A stretch of DNA of 64,000 nt from Apricaphanius iberus (Eukaryota > Chordata > Actinopteri > Cyprinodontiformes > Aphaniidae), in NCBI GenBank assembly GCA_028564705.1, contig JAPXFQ010001693.1, positions 1 through 64,000 on the forward strand, written 5' to 3'. The notes beneath the pieces are model-generated. The model did no database searches, was not told the origin of the DNA, and worked only from the letters and a program-made list of their open reading frames with translations. Positions 31,650 through 44,200 of the stretch are shown piece after piece. The first letter of the stretch is position 1, and every line of letters begins with the position of its first letter. A program made the translations under genes and the position numbers.

Positions 31650-34620
31650 GATATAAACGTGTCCTCTTCATAAAGATCACCTATTGTCCTTATTCCTTTT
31701 CTCAGCCACTGTGGCCATTAAATTGTCTGTTTGCCTATCTTGATTTTTGGGTTATGCCACAAGGATGCGCATATTTGGAAATATGGTGAAATGTTGCATT
31801 TTTTGGGAACCTCCAGCCATTCCATCTTTGAGAACTTTAAAATATGGTTATTTGTGTTGTTCCCTTCATTTTCTGGCTTTTGGGTTAACACCTGAATAGG
31901 AGTGAACGGAGAGGTGAGTTCTTGTTCAATTAAAACCCAAATTTAAATCTGATTCAGTTCCCTTCCAGTGTTTACACAGCTTGGACATTTCAAACAAGAT
32001 ACTATAATGTTATATATTGGGTAAGGACAAACCACCTTCTTTTTTAGGTTGACACACCCTACCAAGATTAATCCGAGGTTTACGGTCTTCCCACAGAAAA
32101 TGTTTTATCATATTATTGTATCTTAAAAGAATTTGCGGTGGGATACAGATTGGTATCATTCCTGTATAATAATTGATCGAGGGAGCTACAACCATCTTTA
32201 TTGTATTCACCTTGCCCCATAAAGTCAAACGTAACTTACTCCAACTATCCAAATTAGCCTTAATCTTAGTGAGAAGCCTTTCCATATTATCAGTCATAAT
32301 TTCATCGACACTTGGATTAAGCATTATCCCTAAATATTTCATCCCTTTTTGATGCTATTTAAAATTCAACGCAGATAATATATTAGCATTGCCCGTTTGT
32401 GATACTGGCATTGCCTCTGACTTATGCCAATTAACTTTATAACCTGACAATCTAGAGAAACCATTGATAACTTCTAGTAGTGTTGTAATAGAGCTTGTAG
32501 GGTCCTGACATAACACCAAAACATCATCCGCATACAGAAATATTTGGTGTTCCCTCCCCCCTCCGTTCACACCCCAGATATTAGAATTTTCCCTAATTTT
32601 AATAGCCAGCGGTTCAAAAAAAATAGTGAACAAAAGAGGACTAAGACTAAAACCCTGACGGGTAGATCTGGATATATCAAAGAAGGGGTATAGCACTCCA
32701 TTAGTGAAAACGGCAGCTTTTGGCCCCGAGTATAATCTCTTAACCCACCCACAGAAATTGTCACCCAATCCAAATTTAGACAAAGCAGTAAATAAAAAAC
32801 TCCACTCAACCCTGTCAAAAGCTTTCTGGGCATCAAGTTACATTGCTACTAAGGGATCTGAGCTGTTTCTATTTGCCCAGAAGAGATGCAATAGCCTCCT
32901 CATGTTATCAGCTGATGACCGATACTTGATAAACCCCACCTTGTCTTTGTGAATAATCTGTGGCAACACGGTTTCTAAGCTTGATGCTAAGACTTTTGAT
33001 AATATTTTACAATCCACATTAATTAAACTTATAGGTCTGTAGTTGACTGGGTCAGTTAAATCTTCGTCATCTTTTGGCAGGAGTGTTATTATAGCTTAAT
33101 TAAAACTCTCAGGGAGAGTACCATGTTGAAAAGCTTCTCGATATACTTCAGTTAAAATTGGAGCCAGTATGTCTGAAAATGCATGACAGTATTCAGCTGT
33201 AAAGCCATCTATGCCATGTGATTTTCCAGTTTTCATTCCAGCAATAGCTTTCTTAACTTCATTCTCTGTTATAGGTACCTATAGTTTCTCCTTTCCTTCC
33301 TGGGAGACTTTTGGTATTGTTATTTTATCAAAAAAGGACTCCAATTCTTCAGTGCTGGCGGAATATTCAGATGTATACAGTTCCTCATAAAACATTTTGA
33401 AAACAGTATTTATTTTCGAGGATGATGTAATCAACTTGTCGTCCTATTTAATTGCCGTTATCACATTTTGATTATTTAATCGCTTAAGTTGTCTAGCCAA
33501 TAACCGTCCTGTTTTTTCCCCATTCTCATAAAAAAAATTTTTAGCCTAAACAGTGCATATTCTGCCTTTTTGTTATAAATTTAATGTAGGTTCAATTTTA
33601 GTTGCCATAATTTCCTAAATCTGCACTCATCATAATTTTTAACAGTTGCTTTTCCAATTCACTGATCTGCTTTTCCAGGGTTTGTATTTTTTCTCTGCTT
33701 TCTTTCACTTTCATAGAGGTATAACTCAAGCATTTACCCCTAACAAAGGCCTGTGAGGCATCCCACACTGTAGCCAGCCTATCTGTTGTTCCAATGTTTG
33801 TATCTAGGAAAAAATGTATATCTTCTTTCAGTGCCACCACAAATTGTTCATCCTGCAATATACTTGAATTCAAACTCCATCTGCCCCGCCTGTTTTTATC
33901 AACTTGTAAATCTATATATAACTCCACTGGGGTGTGGTATGTTAGAGCAATTACACCTATTTCACATTTTACAACCAAATCAACACTCCTATTAGAAATT
34001 AAAAAATAATCAATTCTGGAATAGCTTTTGTGGGAATGTGAATAAAATAAATATTCCCTTTCCAAAGGGTGTATAAGTCTCCAAATGTCAACCAGCCCAA
34101 ATTCTTCTTTTCTCCTAATATTAGAAGTTATATTTGTTCCACTCCTATCTATATATTAATCTGAAACCTGATTAAAGTCTCCTCCTAGTACAATCTGGCA
34201 TTCAAAGTTACCAAGCATCTTAATAATATCAGGGACAAAAGTGGGTTCTTCCCTACTTGGAGACATAAAAGTTGCATAACACAACCTTTACACCATTTAT
34301 AAGTGCTTGAAGACACAGTACACGTTCCTCCATATCTTTAGACTCTTGTAGTAAAACTAAATTAAGTTTCTTATTTATAAATATCATAACTCCACGGCTT
34401 TTGCTGGAAACAGAATTATGAACCCAACCCATTCCCTTTTCATTTTTAAGGCTTCTGTTTCATTTTGAAAATGTGTTTCTTATATAAACGCTACATCGGT
34501 GTCATGAGACTTAAGATTTTAAAAAGGAACATAGCAGTGTAAAAGCCTCTCTGGTAATGAAGTCTTATCTAGTCCGTGTAGGTTCCAAAGATGGTCCTTC
34601 AGCTCCTCCTCTCAGTCCGG
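31650..34620 (-). pseudogene. L1 ORF2: endonuclease and reverse transcriptase
   Basis: In order on the minus strand: DTDVAFIQETHF-like text near 34500 and GGDFNQVSD near 34180 (endonuclease), HSYSRIDYFLIS-like text near 34030 (the catalytic Asp block), a coiled linker, then the RT: AFDRVEWSF-like near 32800, GFSLSPLLF near 32640, FLYADDVLVL near 32535-32505 (catalytic Asp pair), GYKVNWHKSEAMP near 32410, LGIMLNPSVDEI near 32320, and the C-terminal region with LTSPFTPIQVL near 31900. At least ten stops or shifts interrupt it. It would nick DNA and copy L1 RNA if intact. Confidence 0.82.
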
Positions 34621-34689
34621 TCCTGACAGCGCCATAGAGTCATCCCTTACCCGTCGAATGTAGTGATTTCTCTGCTCTTCCACTTATGC

Positions 34690-35577
34690 AAATTATCCCG
34701 ATGGTCATGTGCCGTTCTCGACAGCCTCCATGGCCTCAGTGTTTTCAATGTTATCTCGAACAAACCGTTCAGCCTCCTGAACATCAGTAAAGCTCAGCCG
34801 TTTTCCCCTCCACGTGAACCGAAGCATTGCTGGGTGTGCGAGCGTGTGCTTCACCTGGTGCTGCCACAGTGCCTTCATCACTGGAGAGAATAATTTTCGC
34901 TGTGCCGAGCGCTCCTTCGTCATGTCCTCGTAAAACGATAAGTTGCAGCCCTCCCATTGTAGCCCCTTCTTCTTTTTGACAGCTGTCAGCACTTTTTCTC
35001 GAGCTGTATATCTGAGAAATCTCACCAGTATGTTGTGTGGAGGCTGGTTAGGATTTGGCCGTGGTCCGAAACTTCTATGACACAGCTCGATCTCATAGTC
35101 ACTTCAAAGTCAGTCCCAGACCATCTGAAAGTATCTTCTGCACATAATCAGAAAGAGCACATCCCGTTTCTTTCCCCTCTTTTGGTCCCACCAGTCTGAC
35201 GTTCTTTCGACGAGCCCTGTTTTCCTTGTCGTCAATTCGGGTCCAGAGTTGCTCAACTTTTTTAGTTAGCTTGCCATTGTCATTAGCCAGATTAGCTACT
35301 TGGTCTCCACGTCGGATATACGATTTTCTGCCTCTGCTAGCCTTGTTTGAATTCCATTTACTGAGTTCTTAAGATCTGTTATGTCGGTCTTGATCAATGT
35401 CACATCACTTGCCACCCCCTTTAGAATTGCGCTGACCTTAGCAATCTCAGCAAATAGACCATTTATGTCATTTCTCTGGCCCTCTTCTTGGCTAGCAGGA
35501 CTAGCAGGGTTAGCTCCTTCAGTAGCAACCGTTAGCAAACACGTTTGCACACTTCGTTTTCTTTGAGTGGTTGCCAT
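34690..35577 (-). pseudogene. L1 ORF1 RNA-binding protein
   Basis: Starts at the ATG 35577 (MATTQRKRSVQ). The first 93 codons include a heptad coiled coil (GLFAEIAKVSAILKGV ... LKNSVNGIQTRLAEAENRISDVE), the trimerising part of L1 ORF1. After a stop the C-terminal RNA-binding region reads RFLRYTAREKVLTAVKKKKG, NLSFYEDMTKE and RRKLFSPVMKAL-like text (35025-34705). A middle section is frame-broken. Chaperone of the L1 RNA when intact. Confidence 0.78.
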
Positions 35578-35750
35578 ATTTTTTCACGATTCTTACTTGA
35601 ATCTTCCCAAAAATAGTGGAGATTTTCACCAGCGTCAAGCAAAATATGAGCAGGAGATGTTTCAGAATTAGTTTTCTTTAAAGAAATGCGACGGGAGCTC
35701 AGAGCTCTTCTACAGCGCAGCCATTCCTCAGCTTCTCACCAAGTGACTCC

Positions 35751-35767
35751 CATTCATCTTGTTCTTT
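35751..35767 (+). repeat. target site duplication of L1 (5' side of element)
   Basis: CATTCATCTTGTTCTTT, pairs with 31280-31296. Confidence 0.8.
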
Positions 35768-38500
35768 ATCCTCAATGCCCCTGCCATGTATCAATGTTAC
35801 TGCAGTGCCTTTCAGCCTGATTTTGTCCTTTTTTTTTACAGCCGATTTCATGTTCAATCAGGTCCCCCTTGCGGGGTATTTATCAATTAAAATTGATCAA
35901 ATTAAGTTATGGTCTATCTGGTTAGTCTAAGGATATTAAATCAATAACTCATAAATTAATAATTTAATTATCTCTTTAAATTATTAATGAGGCACCATCC
36001 CATTTTTCATAAATAATCTGGCAAAAACATACATATCTTATTAATAGGATATAATTAGTGATTACCAGACAGACCTTATCTGAAGGAAATTAATTATTTG
36101 CAATAATTCAGACACACTAAATGAAACCAGATATTTGATTCAATATAACTAATTTATTCTAAAAACACAACTAAAATGAAAACACTACTTATATCAGAAC
36201 GGTTCTGTCAAGGCTAACGGTATATCTGAGCAATATGGCGACCAGCGATAACGTCGCTTAGGCAAGTTACGGGCACTTCGTAGGTACGTACGTCGGATCA
36301 CGCACGCATGCGTAGATGCGAGGTACGTCTACAGACAGGCAAACACCCAAAGTAGTGGGATGTTTTATGGCTGATCTTTATGACCTGAGCAAGAAGCCTG
36401 GTGGTTTCTTCGGACAATGAGACCACATGGCGATTATCTACCGGACTAACCTTCGGCTACAAAGAAACTTGAATAGGTTCAGTAAAGGAGGACGGAAACG
36501 ACTCTCGATGTCTACCTGCCATTCAGGAGGAACCCCGTGAAGCTGTTAAAACCCACAGTCGGGAGACAGTAACATGCAATCAACCCAGAAACTGCTTGTC
36601 TATTAAACAATAACTATTCCAACACAATTGTACAAAAAGCTCACAGTTTACCCGTAAATAAAAAACACAAACACAGCACAGAAATTTCAACACGGAGTGC
36701 TCGAGTGACACAGACACTCTTGAAGTTAAGAATCATGCATGCATTAAATTACAAAGAGACTTATATAATTCATTCCACCCAGGTTGGTAAATAAAAATAC
36801 TTTAAAGGGGAAGCTTCCAGGCGTAGAAGAAAAAGATACGACAGATTGTGACGGAAAAACACGAAGGGGGAACGGAGCGCATAAAGGGAATGAAAAAAAA
36901 TAAAAAGAGAGAGAGAGGTTTAGCGGACTGCGGAAATAGTTTGGGGGCCAGCCAAACAATTGGTTGCAGAAAGGGGAAAAATCCAAAAACACGTGTTAGG
37001 AAAAGAGGCCTCTCCTTGAAGTTCTGAGAGAACTTGCTCACATGTAGAAGTTAACTGGAAGAGATAGAACAAATGGTTTCCAGCACCTTATGCTTATGCG
37101 CTTCACACCCCTTTCCCTGTATCGGTCTCCAATCAGGCTGCAGGCAGCGGCAGTGGTCTTGAGGGATTTCCACTCCAGCAAACCAGCGTTACAGATCCTC
37201 CAGCGCTCAGCTGGTTTAAACGGAAGAAAAGCGGACAGTTCCCCAATTTGTTAGAATGGAGTGACCGAGAGGGAGGGGGCGTTTGCAGAGCTTTTTGATA
37301 TCATATTCATGGTACAAACCCAACACCCTCGATGTAATCCTCCTAACGGAAGTGTGCACTTTTAATCACGGAGATAGTTGACACACTGCTGTTAGTGTAA
37401 TCCTGCCGTTTCATCTGGAAAAATATCACCCAAACATGGAAAGCTGAATTTTTCTGTGCTGGACATAGAAAGACACGATGTCCAAAAAAACTTGAGTTTG
37501 AACAACCCCCATTTACACAAATATTTACCATATTTAAGCTTTTTGAGTTAGTTTTTCCTCTGGAATGAATTAGTGCCATTGAATTTGACCTCCTATGTGT
37601 ATGTCTCATGTCAAGTGACTCCAAACTGCACGTTTTTTTGGAAGCTGAGCTTCTTCCCTTGATTTGGTACTCTAAAACACTTATTTAGAAACTTGAGAGG
37701 ATAACCAAAGTCTCACTATAACCTCAAAACATTTTAATTCAGCCAATTAAAAGAACATTAAAGATGCAGTTTATGTGCACACACGCTAATGCAGGCATTG
37801 TTTGATAACAAACAGGTGCTGCAGAGCAGCTTTTTAAGCAAACCGTACAAACGCAGCTTAAGGCAACAAACGTTGCAGAGATTTTTCCAAACAAGGTGTA
37901 AGTTCAGTTTTGCTGTTGCATGAAGGTAATATTAACTAAATGACTGCAAGTTAACAGATGCAAATATATATTTTTAAGGTAGTTATGAATACCAATGTTA
38001 CTTTTGTTACATTTCTTGCTAGTTAGCTCATGCTTGGAGTAAACCCAGTCCTCTTGCATTTCTTTCCACTGAATGTCTCGTTGCAGGTCTCTTTTCAGAG
38101 TAAGCAACAAAGTTATGGGTAGTACTGCTTTTTTTCTTAAGGACAATAAGATTCTTATAACATGATAGCAAGCAGTTTTAAAATGAGGAGTTTGCGGCCA
38201 CTATGACTTGCGCCACGGCTAGAGAGAATTCATGGATTCATGATGCGTCTTCGGCAAAATAATGGGGGGAAGCGACATACGTATCAATTCTATGGCTGTT
38301 ACACAATTAATTATTAGGCTACAATATTGTGATTTACGTTTCTCTTTTGTCAGTAAGAAACTTAATGCGTGCGGTGTATATGCGCTGCTCTCTGCTCCAT
38401 CGTAATCCAGAGTCAGTGATCCAGAGATCCAGTGGGTTTGTTGCATCAATTCTCATTGTCTCTGCTGAGCTCTGTGGAACTGCTTGGTGTTTGGTGCTCA
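35768..38500. other. no recognised gene
   Basis: Very AT-rich at 35880-36190, then CpG-rich words around 36230-36330 (TACGTACGTCGG, GCACGCATGCG), then mixed sequence to 38500. It may contain LTR-like material, but no paired repeat or coding motif was seen. Short ORFs (for example 36744-36992 minus, 37904-38146 minus) have no features. Confidence 0.35.
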
Positions 38501-38687
38501 GATTCTCTTTGATTGATATATTTTCCTCTGTGTTGAGGTCTTTTCTAAGTTATTTTAACACACAAGCACAAAACTACACTTATTTCCAGTTAGTGTACTT
38601 TATGTTTTGGAAACCTATTGTGTTTCACATGGTTGTTCTTGGTGTGCTAAGAGCTCACTAGCTCATTAGCTTAGCTTCGTAGCAACT

Positions 38688-39624
38688 ATGGCTACCTTTC
38701 TTCCGGCTATCTCTCCTTCTTCTCCCTCTGTGGCTCCTCTCTCCTATTGTCTGTTACAGATGTTTAGTTACTCCCCCACCTCCTTTAGTGATAATGGTAA
38801 GTGTAATAAATGTAGCATTTTGGTAGCTTTGGAGGCGAGGTTTGCAGAGTAAGAGGCCCAGCTCCGCACTGTTGAGAATCAAGTAAAAAGTCGAGGCCCG
38901 TTACCCAGCGTGGAGCCAACAAGGATAGAACCACCTAACGGTCCTCCAATAGAACCCACGCAGCTGGGATCTCAGGCCCACTGGTTGACAGTATGTAGAA
39001 ACCATAGTTCCCAGCCCAAAGGGCACCACCAATCTGTCCGCGTTTCTAACAGATTTTCCCCACTGAGTGACGCACCCATTGAGAAACAGACTCTGGTAAT
39101 TGGCAATTCCATTGTCCGAAACGTGGCATTAGAGACAGCATAGACCATAGTTAAATGTTTTCCAAGGGCCAGAACAGGTGACATAAAATCTCACCTGAAA
39201 CTGCTGGCTAAGGATAAGTACAGTAAAATCATTATTCACGCTAGCGGAAATGACACCCGGTTACGCCAATCGGAGGTCACTAAAATTAGTGTTCCTTCGG
39301 TGTGTAAGTTTGCTAAAAAAATGTCAAACTGTGTATCTTTTATGGTCTCCTGCCCGATCCACTGACGACATGTTTAGCCGCATGCTGTCATTTCATCACT
39401 GATTGTTTGAGTGGTGTCCAGCAAACAACGTGGGCTACATTGATAATTGGAAAACTTTTTGGGGAAAACCCGGTCTGATCTGGAGAGACGGCATCCATCC
39501 CACTTTAGATGGAGCAGCTTTTCTTTCTAGGAATCTGGCAGATTTATTAGTCCTTCAAAACACTGACAAACCAGGGTCCAGACCAGGAAGCACCTCTCTG
39601 CAGCTTCTGTTACCCACTCAATAG
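38688..39624 (+). pseudogene. L2 ORF1 esterase protein, copy 3
   Basis: ATG at 38688. The N-terminus keeps the MFSYSP...NGKCNKC cysteine pair and coiled coil, with a stop at 38850 (ttgcagag/taa). Esterase blocks: LVIGNSIVRNVA (the GSS nucleophile block is G-N-S), [12 protein letters not shown], and [15 protein letters not shown] near 39490. Stops occur near 39142 and 39355-39400. At the 3' end the stop homologous to that of copy 1 is absent; the frame continues to a TAG at 39622-39624, followed by P-S-E-T-V-S, which aligns with P-I-E-I-V-S of the copy 1 ORF1-ORF2 linker. Confidence 0.75.
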
Positions 39625-39778
39625 CCCAGTGAGACAGTGTCTTGCCCACAGCCAAAATCAAATATACTTTTGAAAATCTCATTAAAATAAATATGACTCT
39701 GACCAAACAAGGAAATAGGGTAATTAGATGTGGTTAACTGAACATAAGATTGCTCTCCTCAAATACTTTATTAGTAAT

Positions 39779-40449
39779 GAATAAAAGAAGAAGAGATCAC
39801 ATTTCCCCTGTTTTAGCTTCTTTTCACTGGCTCCCAGTAAAATCTAGAATAGAATTCAAGAACCTCCTTCTGACATATAAAGCCATGGAGATGGCTCTTC
39901 AACCGGGCATCCTTAAAGGTCTACAAAGTTCACAGCTTCCTAATCAAAGAGAAAGACGCCACAAAGTATCTGATTTTAACCTTGAGAGTTGTACTTTATC
40001 GAGTAGAATAGATAGACCAAGGTTGCTACAAAATAATATAAGCTTATTGTTGTAAGACCGAGACAGGTCAGTATTTTCCATTTTACTGTGATGTGATACT
40101 GTCCTCTTGTATGATCAATTCAAATCATATTAAAACCTCCAAAACGTTTAAAGGAATCTCTCTCATTTTATTAAGAGTCTAAAATCCGACTACACTCTTA
40201 ATAATCAAGCGCCATCATACATAAGAGACCTGATTGTTCCATATGTTCCTGACAGAGCCCTTTGCTCTCAGACTGCAGGTTTACTGGTAGTTCCTAGGAT
40301 TTCTAAATGTAGAATGGGTGGCAGATCTTTCAGTTACCAGGCTCCCCTCCTATGGAACCAGCTCCCAGGGTTGGTTCGTGAAGCAGACAACTTGTCTGTC
40401 TTTAAAATTAGGCTTAAAACTTTCCTCTTTGACAAAGCTTACAGTTAGA
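39779..40449 (+). pseudogene. L2 ORF2 C-terminal remnant, split
   Basis: Reads [20 protein letters not shown] and SRIEFKNLLLTYKA up to about 39886, then after the insert from about 40200 [18 protein letters not shown] and continuing to a TAG near 40447. The junction at 39775-39782 joins the start of the ORF2 linker (equivalent to 3637) to the C-terminus (equivalent to 6112), deleting endonuclease and RT. Here the DRALCSQT text is in frame where copy 1 has its 2-base insertion, which shows that the copy 1 change is the lesion. Confidence 0.75.
39887..40199. mobile_element. unidentified ~313-bp insertion in L2 copy 3
   Basis: Interrupts the LINE text between AAAGCC and CTTAATAATC-like sequence. 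No clear inverted ends; it could be a retroelement fragment. A frame reading MEMALQPGILKGLQSSQLP has no known match. Confidence 0.45.
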
Positions 40450-42037
40450 GACAGGTTAACGGGTAGTTAGAGACAGGTTAGACAGGTAGCTAGGAAGAGA
40501 CAGGTTACTGTTAGTAGTCAGATAGAGTGTCAAAAGCTAGGAAGAGAAAGGTTAATGTTAGTAGTCAGGTAGAGTAGCTAGGTAGAGATACAGTAGTAGC
40601 AGTTTAAAAGTTCTAATGTTTCCATGATTGGTCCTTGACTGGCCCTTGACTGGTACGTGCCTGATCCGTCAAAGGTCCCTGACAGGTCCGTGGTGGTAAT
40701 GTAATCCCCCGCTATGACGTCTTCAGTGAGGCCTCGCCCCCAAGGAGCCTGAGTGAAAACCAGCTGCAATGCCTCTTTTGTCCACGGGGAGGAGCAGTGA
40801 TTTTAATGTTAATGATTTATTGATGTATCAGACTCAGGGTAGCCTATATAAATGTCATTAAAAATGTTCCCCTATCTGTTCCTCAATGGTTTGCTGGTTT
40901 GTATGTAGCCTAAGTTGGAATGTAACTCAGAAACTCAGGGTTCAAATAGCCTACCACTGTAGTCTTATACCCAGATACAGTAGTTTTATAGCATAAGAGT
41001 GCTCTGTAATGTGAAACGTATGACAGTACTGTAGGCAATTAGCCTACTTTTTGGGTTTAATAGGGTTAGGGAACCTGGCCAGGTTCGGGCTTAATTTCTA
41101 TCATTGTCCACGGTCTCAGGACGGGCTTTAGTGGTCAGCTGATCATCTCAGCGCGATCATTTATACTGTAATAAAGTGCTGCAGTGGGCTACTAACATTA
41201 TTCCGACAATACCTGTTAAGATGTTGCAGGCACACTGCATGTGTCACGATGTGGAAGACCCACTCCTCTCAGATCAAAACAGAAAACATGCTTCGACTGC
41301 TGCGTTGCGCTCTCACAGAAAATACTGAAGTGTAAATGCACTATTATCCCAAGTTTCAAGTTGCAGAAGTCTCCTGCATTTATATAGCAGCTCCCTGATG
41401 GCCACAAGTCAGACAAAATCTCCTGAAATCTAGAGCAAGCGGTGAGAGCGCACACAGAGACTCATACAGGCGAGACAGACTTTTACGCAACAGAATCAAG
41501 TGGTTAAAGCTTCATATAGCTGCAGACAAAAAAAAAACACGTTATAAATCAACATGCCTTGAAATTATTCTTATTCATTTATAATTTTAAGTTTCAGGTA
41601 ACAGATCCTTTTGACCGGTGTTTCAAACATTTGTCCAGTAAATTGAAAACAGGTGTCAGTTTTTCTAACGCATGGATTCGTAGTCCTGCAGGAAAGTACT
41701 ATATAGACATATGAGTCTTTGTAGCCGGGGTAATATTTATAAATTACAGTTTTTTCCCAACCACTTAAAAACCTGATAGTTTTTTGTTTGTTTTTTTAAA
41801 CAGTTTGTCCACTAGCGCAATTTTCATCCAGTCAGTCTCCAACTTTTAAGGCCAGATTACAGCTCTACTCTACTACAGATGTGATTTACCTGTGACTAAT
41901 AATGGTCATCTGCCATTAATAATAAATGAAACTGTGAAGCTATAACTTTTTTTTCTTCCATTTTTATTTAAACTAGCATATTTCACACAACACAGCAAAC
42001 CAAAAAAAAAAAAAAAATCACATTTTGAACGTTTTTT

Positions 42038-42256
42038 TTAACGGCAATAGCCAAGGCGCTGTGCCTCAGGGTCAGTCTTGCGGGGACTTCTCAGTCTCTC
42101 ATTTATTTTGTTTCTGACTCTTTGCCAATGGTCCCCAGACAGGTTAGGGAAGCGCTTTAAAACCTGTTGGTGGACCCGCTCCTTTATAATTTGAGGCAGT
42201 GGACTTTTTCCGTTTGAGCCGCTCCAGTTTGTCATCTTTCCCCAGCTCTTGTACAT
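42038..42256 (-). CDS. small ORF of unknown function in the 4.8 kb transposon
   Basis: 72 codons, minus strand: basic, with KSPLPQIIKERVHQQVLKRFP, LSGDHWQRVRNKINERLRS and a C-terminal KTDPEAQRLGYCR. Two predicted helices and W-x2-V-R-N-K-I-N-E-R look like a small DNA-binding or accessory domain. Sequence upstream on the same strand (42481-42272) is also open and could be a preceding exon. I do not recognise the family. Confidence 0.35.
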   Translation of the reverse strand: MYKSWGKMTNWSGSNGKSPLPQIIKERVHQQVLKRFPNLSGDHWQRVRNKINERLRSPRKTDPEAQRLGYCR

Positions 42257-43849
42257 ATTAAATGGAGTAAACTATAAGTATCCTTCGCTGGTCCACATAT
42301 CCCAAGATTCATTGCGGGCTGAACGGGAGAATTTATTTCGAGCAACACGGCAGAGGAGCACAGTTTTAGATGTAAGTATATTAAAATCTGGCGGTTCAAA
42401 AATGAAAATCTTAAAGCGGTTGTGTTGTTTGCCTTTTATTCTTGGCTTAGACATGTATTTTAATATTTTTTTGTAAAGCATCGCTCGTAAACGAGCTTGT
42501 ATGGTAGTGTAAAAGTTTCTTCATCTTTACGCAGCCACTTTCTGCTTTGGTAAATTAAGTAAAAAGTAAACTCCTCTTAGGAGAAATTATTACCTCTTTA
42601 CCGAGTAAAAATCGGGGCACGGTGGCTTGGAGGTTGAAGATTAAATCCAGTTACACAGCTTATGCTAGAGGACTCTTATTGAGCCTCATACAACACAGAA
42701 CCTGTGATCTGCTGTGAAAACTATAGTTCTGCTTTCTTAAATCAATACAGTTGTCACGTTCCTCTGGTATTTATTTTCTATCTAATGAGGAAAATTCAGG
42801 AGGAGATGTATCTGCAGGAGAAATTAATCCCTTGCCGGAAAAAAAAACTGAGAGAAAAAAATAAACCTACTGTTTGTATATTTGCAACAGCGCAAATAAC
42901 ATAATTTATGACTGATCACTTTAACAAATATACATTTCATAAATGTTGTTGTGTTGCTCTTTTTGTAAACTATGTTTATGTCTTCTTGTTTAGGATATGA
43001 AGCAGAAAAGGGGGCCTGGAGAGGAGAGCAGGGACTGAATGGATGGACTGTTTTTCTTTTCATTCATGTTTTTGTCACATTTTTTATTTAGGTGTTCGAT
43101 GGTTGTGAATAAATGAATTTCTAAAAATGTTAAATATCATGAAGTCATTTCATTAAAAGTTGTATTAATGTTTTTAAAGAAGCTTACGTTGAACAGTTTA
43201 AAATAACAACATATTGGCATTAGGATAAGTTTTTTTGCAGTTATTTATATCTATATTTATGACCTATTTAAGCTTAATTAGAACAAACGGGCAGTGTTGC
43301 TGGATCAGTTGAATACAGATATTTTTTAATATTTTCTGGTTGACGAGGGGAACATCATACAGGTTGGTCTGTAGAGAGAGTTCAGAGCAGCTTCGTCATG
43401 CTGTCCACTGCATCCATCATCAGGGTTTACAGTCTGCTTAAGTCGACGTGCACAAAAGACAAGTTTTTCCAACCAGAGAGCCCCACAGACCTCCAGCAGC
43501 TTCATCTTCAAGCTCATCCCAAGAGGCAGCTGTGGAGAAAAGTGTTATGACCTGCAGTTTTGTTAAAACACAATGTTAGTTGTTGTTGCAGTGGTTGTTT
43601 ACAAAAAACAATTCAGTTTATTTAGGAAGAGCCAATTTGGAATATGCTTGGTAAAAAAAATCATAGATATATAAAATCAAATTAGAAAATGCTGTTTTGA
43701 TCTAAAAGGCATATATTTTAAGCTCACAAAGATTTTCTACAGATAAAATGAATATAAAACATGTAATATTACAAATTTGTACATTTGATCACTAGTCATT
43801 CAATTACAGAAATTATCATGAGAGTAGATGTCTTAAGTATTAACCTGGA

Positions 43850-44200
43850 TTAAATAAAATTATCTTGATATGATCACCTCTCAGCCAGAAATATAAAACA
43901 TTTGCGCAGACAGTAAAAACTTGTTGTTCCTCTAGAGTAAAAAAGGTGAGTAAAATACTGCGAAATATGTCTTGCTTTACCAGCTGGTTTAACGTGATCG
44001 CGGTTGCTAGGAGACAGGACGTTCGGCAAAGTGAGAGCGGGAATTCAACTGAAGGCTAGACCGTCCAAATTCACAGCCGTTAACATCCGGTCTACCGTGT
44101 CCACGAAGGACCCAACCCATGTAGACCGAGTAGACCGGGTCCTTCGAAGGATCCAGCCGCTGGATTCGGACACAGCCTCTGCTTTCTTACTAGATGAAAC
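43850..44200. repeat. dispersed repeat with GTCCAAATTC hairpin (second copy)
   Basis: Homologous to 9230-9610. GGTTGCTAGGAGACAG (44002-44017) is followed by CCGTCCAAATTCACAG (44059) and closes with CTGGATTCGGACACAG (about 44160-44175), giving an imperfect palindrome. Confidence 0.5.

Larger units (their letters stand above)
31297..35750 (-). mobile_element. L1-clade LINE, near full length, decayed
   Basis: Minus strand, 4.45 kb, bounded by a T run (poly-A, 31294-31313) and matching 17-bp duplications on both sides. Contains a 5' leader (35580-35750), ORF1 and ORF2 in the usual order. Both ORFs are broken by many stops, and the RT region also has indels, so the element is dead. The flanking duplication shows one integration event by target-primed reverse transcription. 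Confidence 0.87.
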
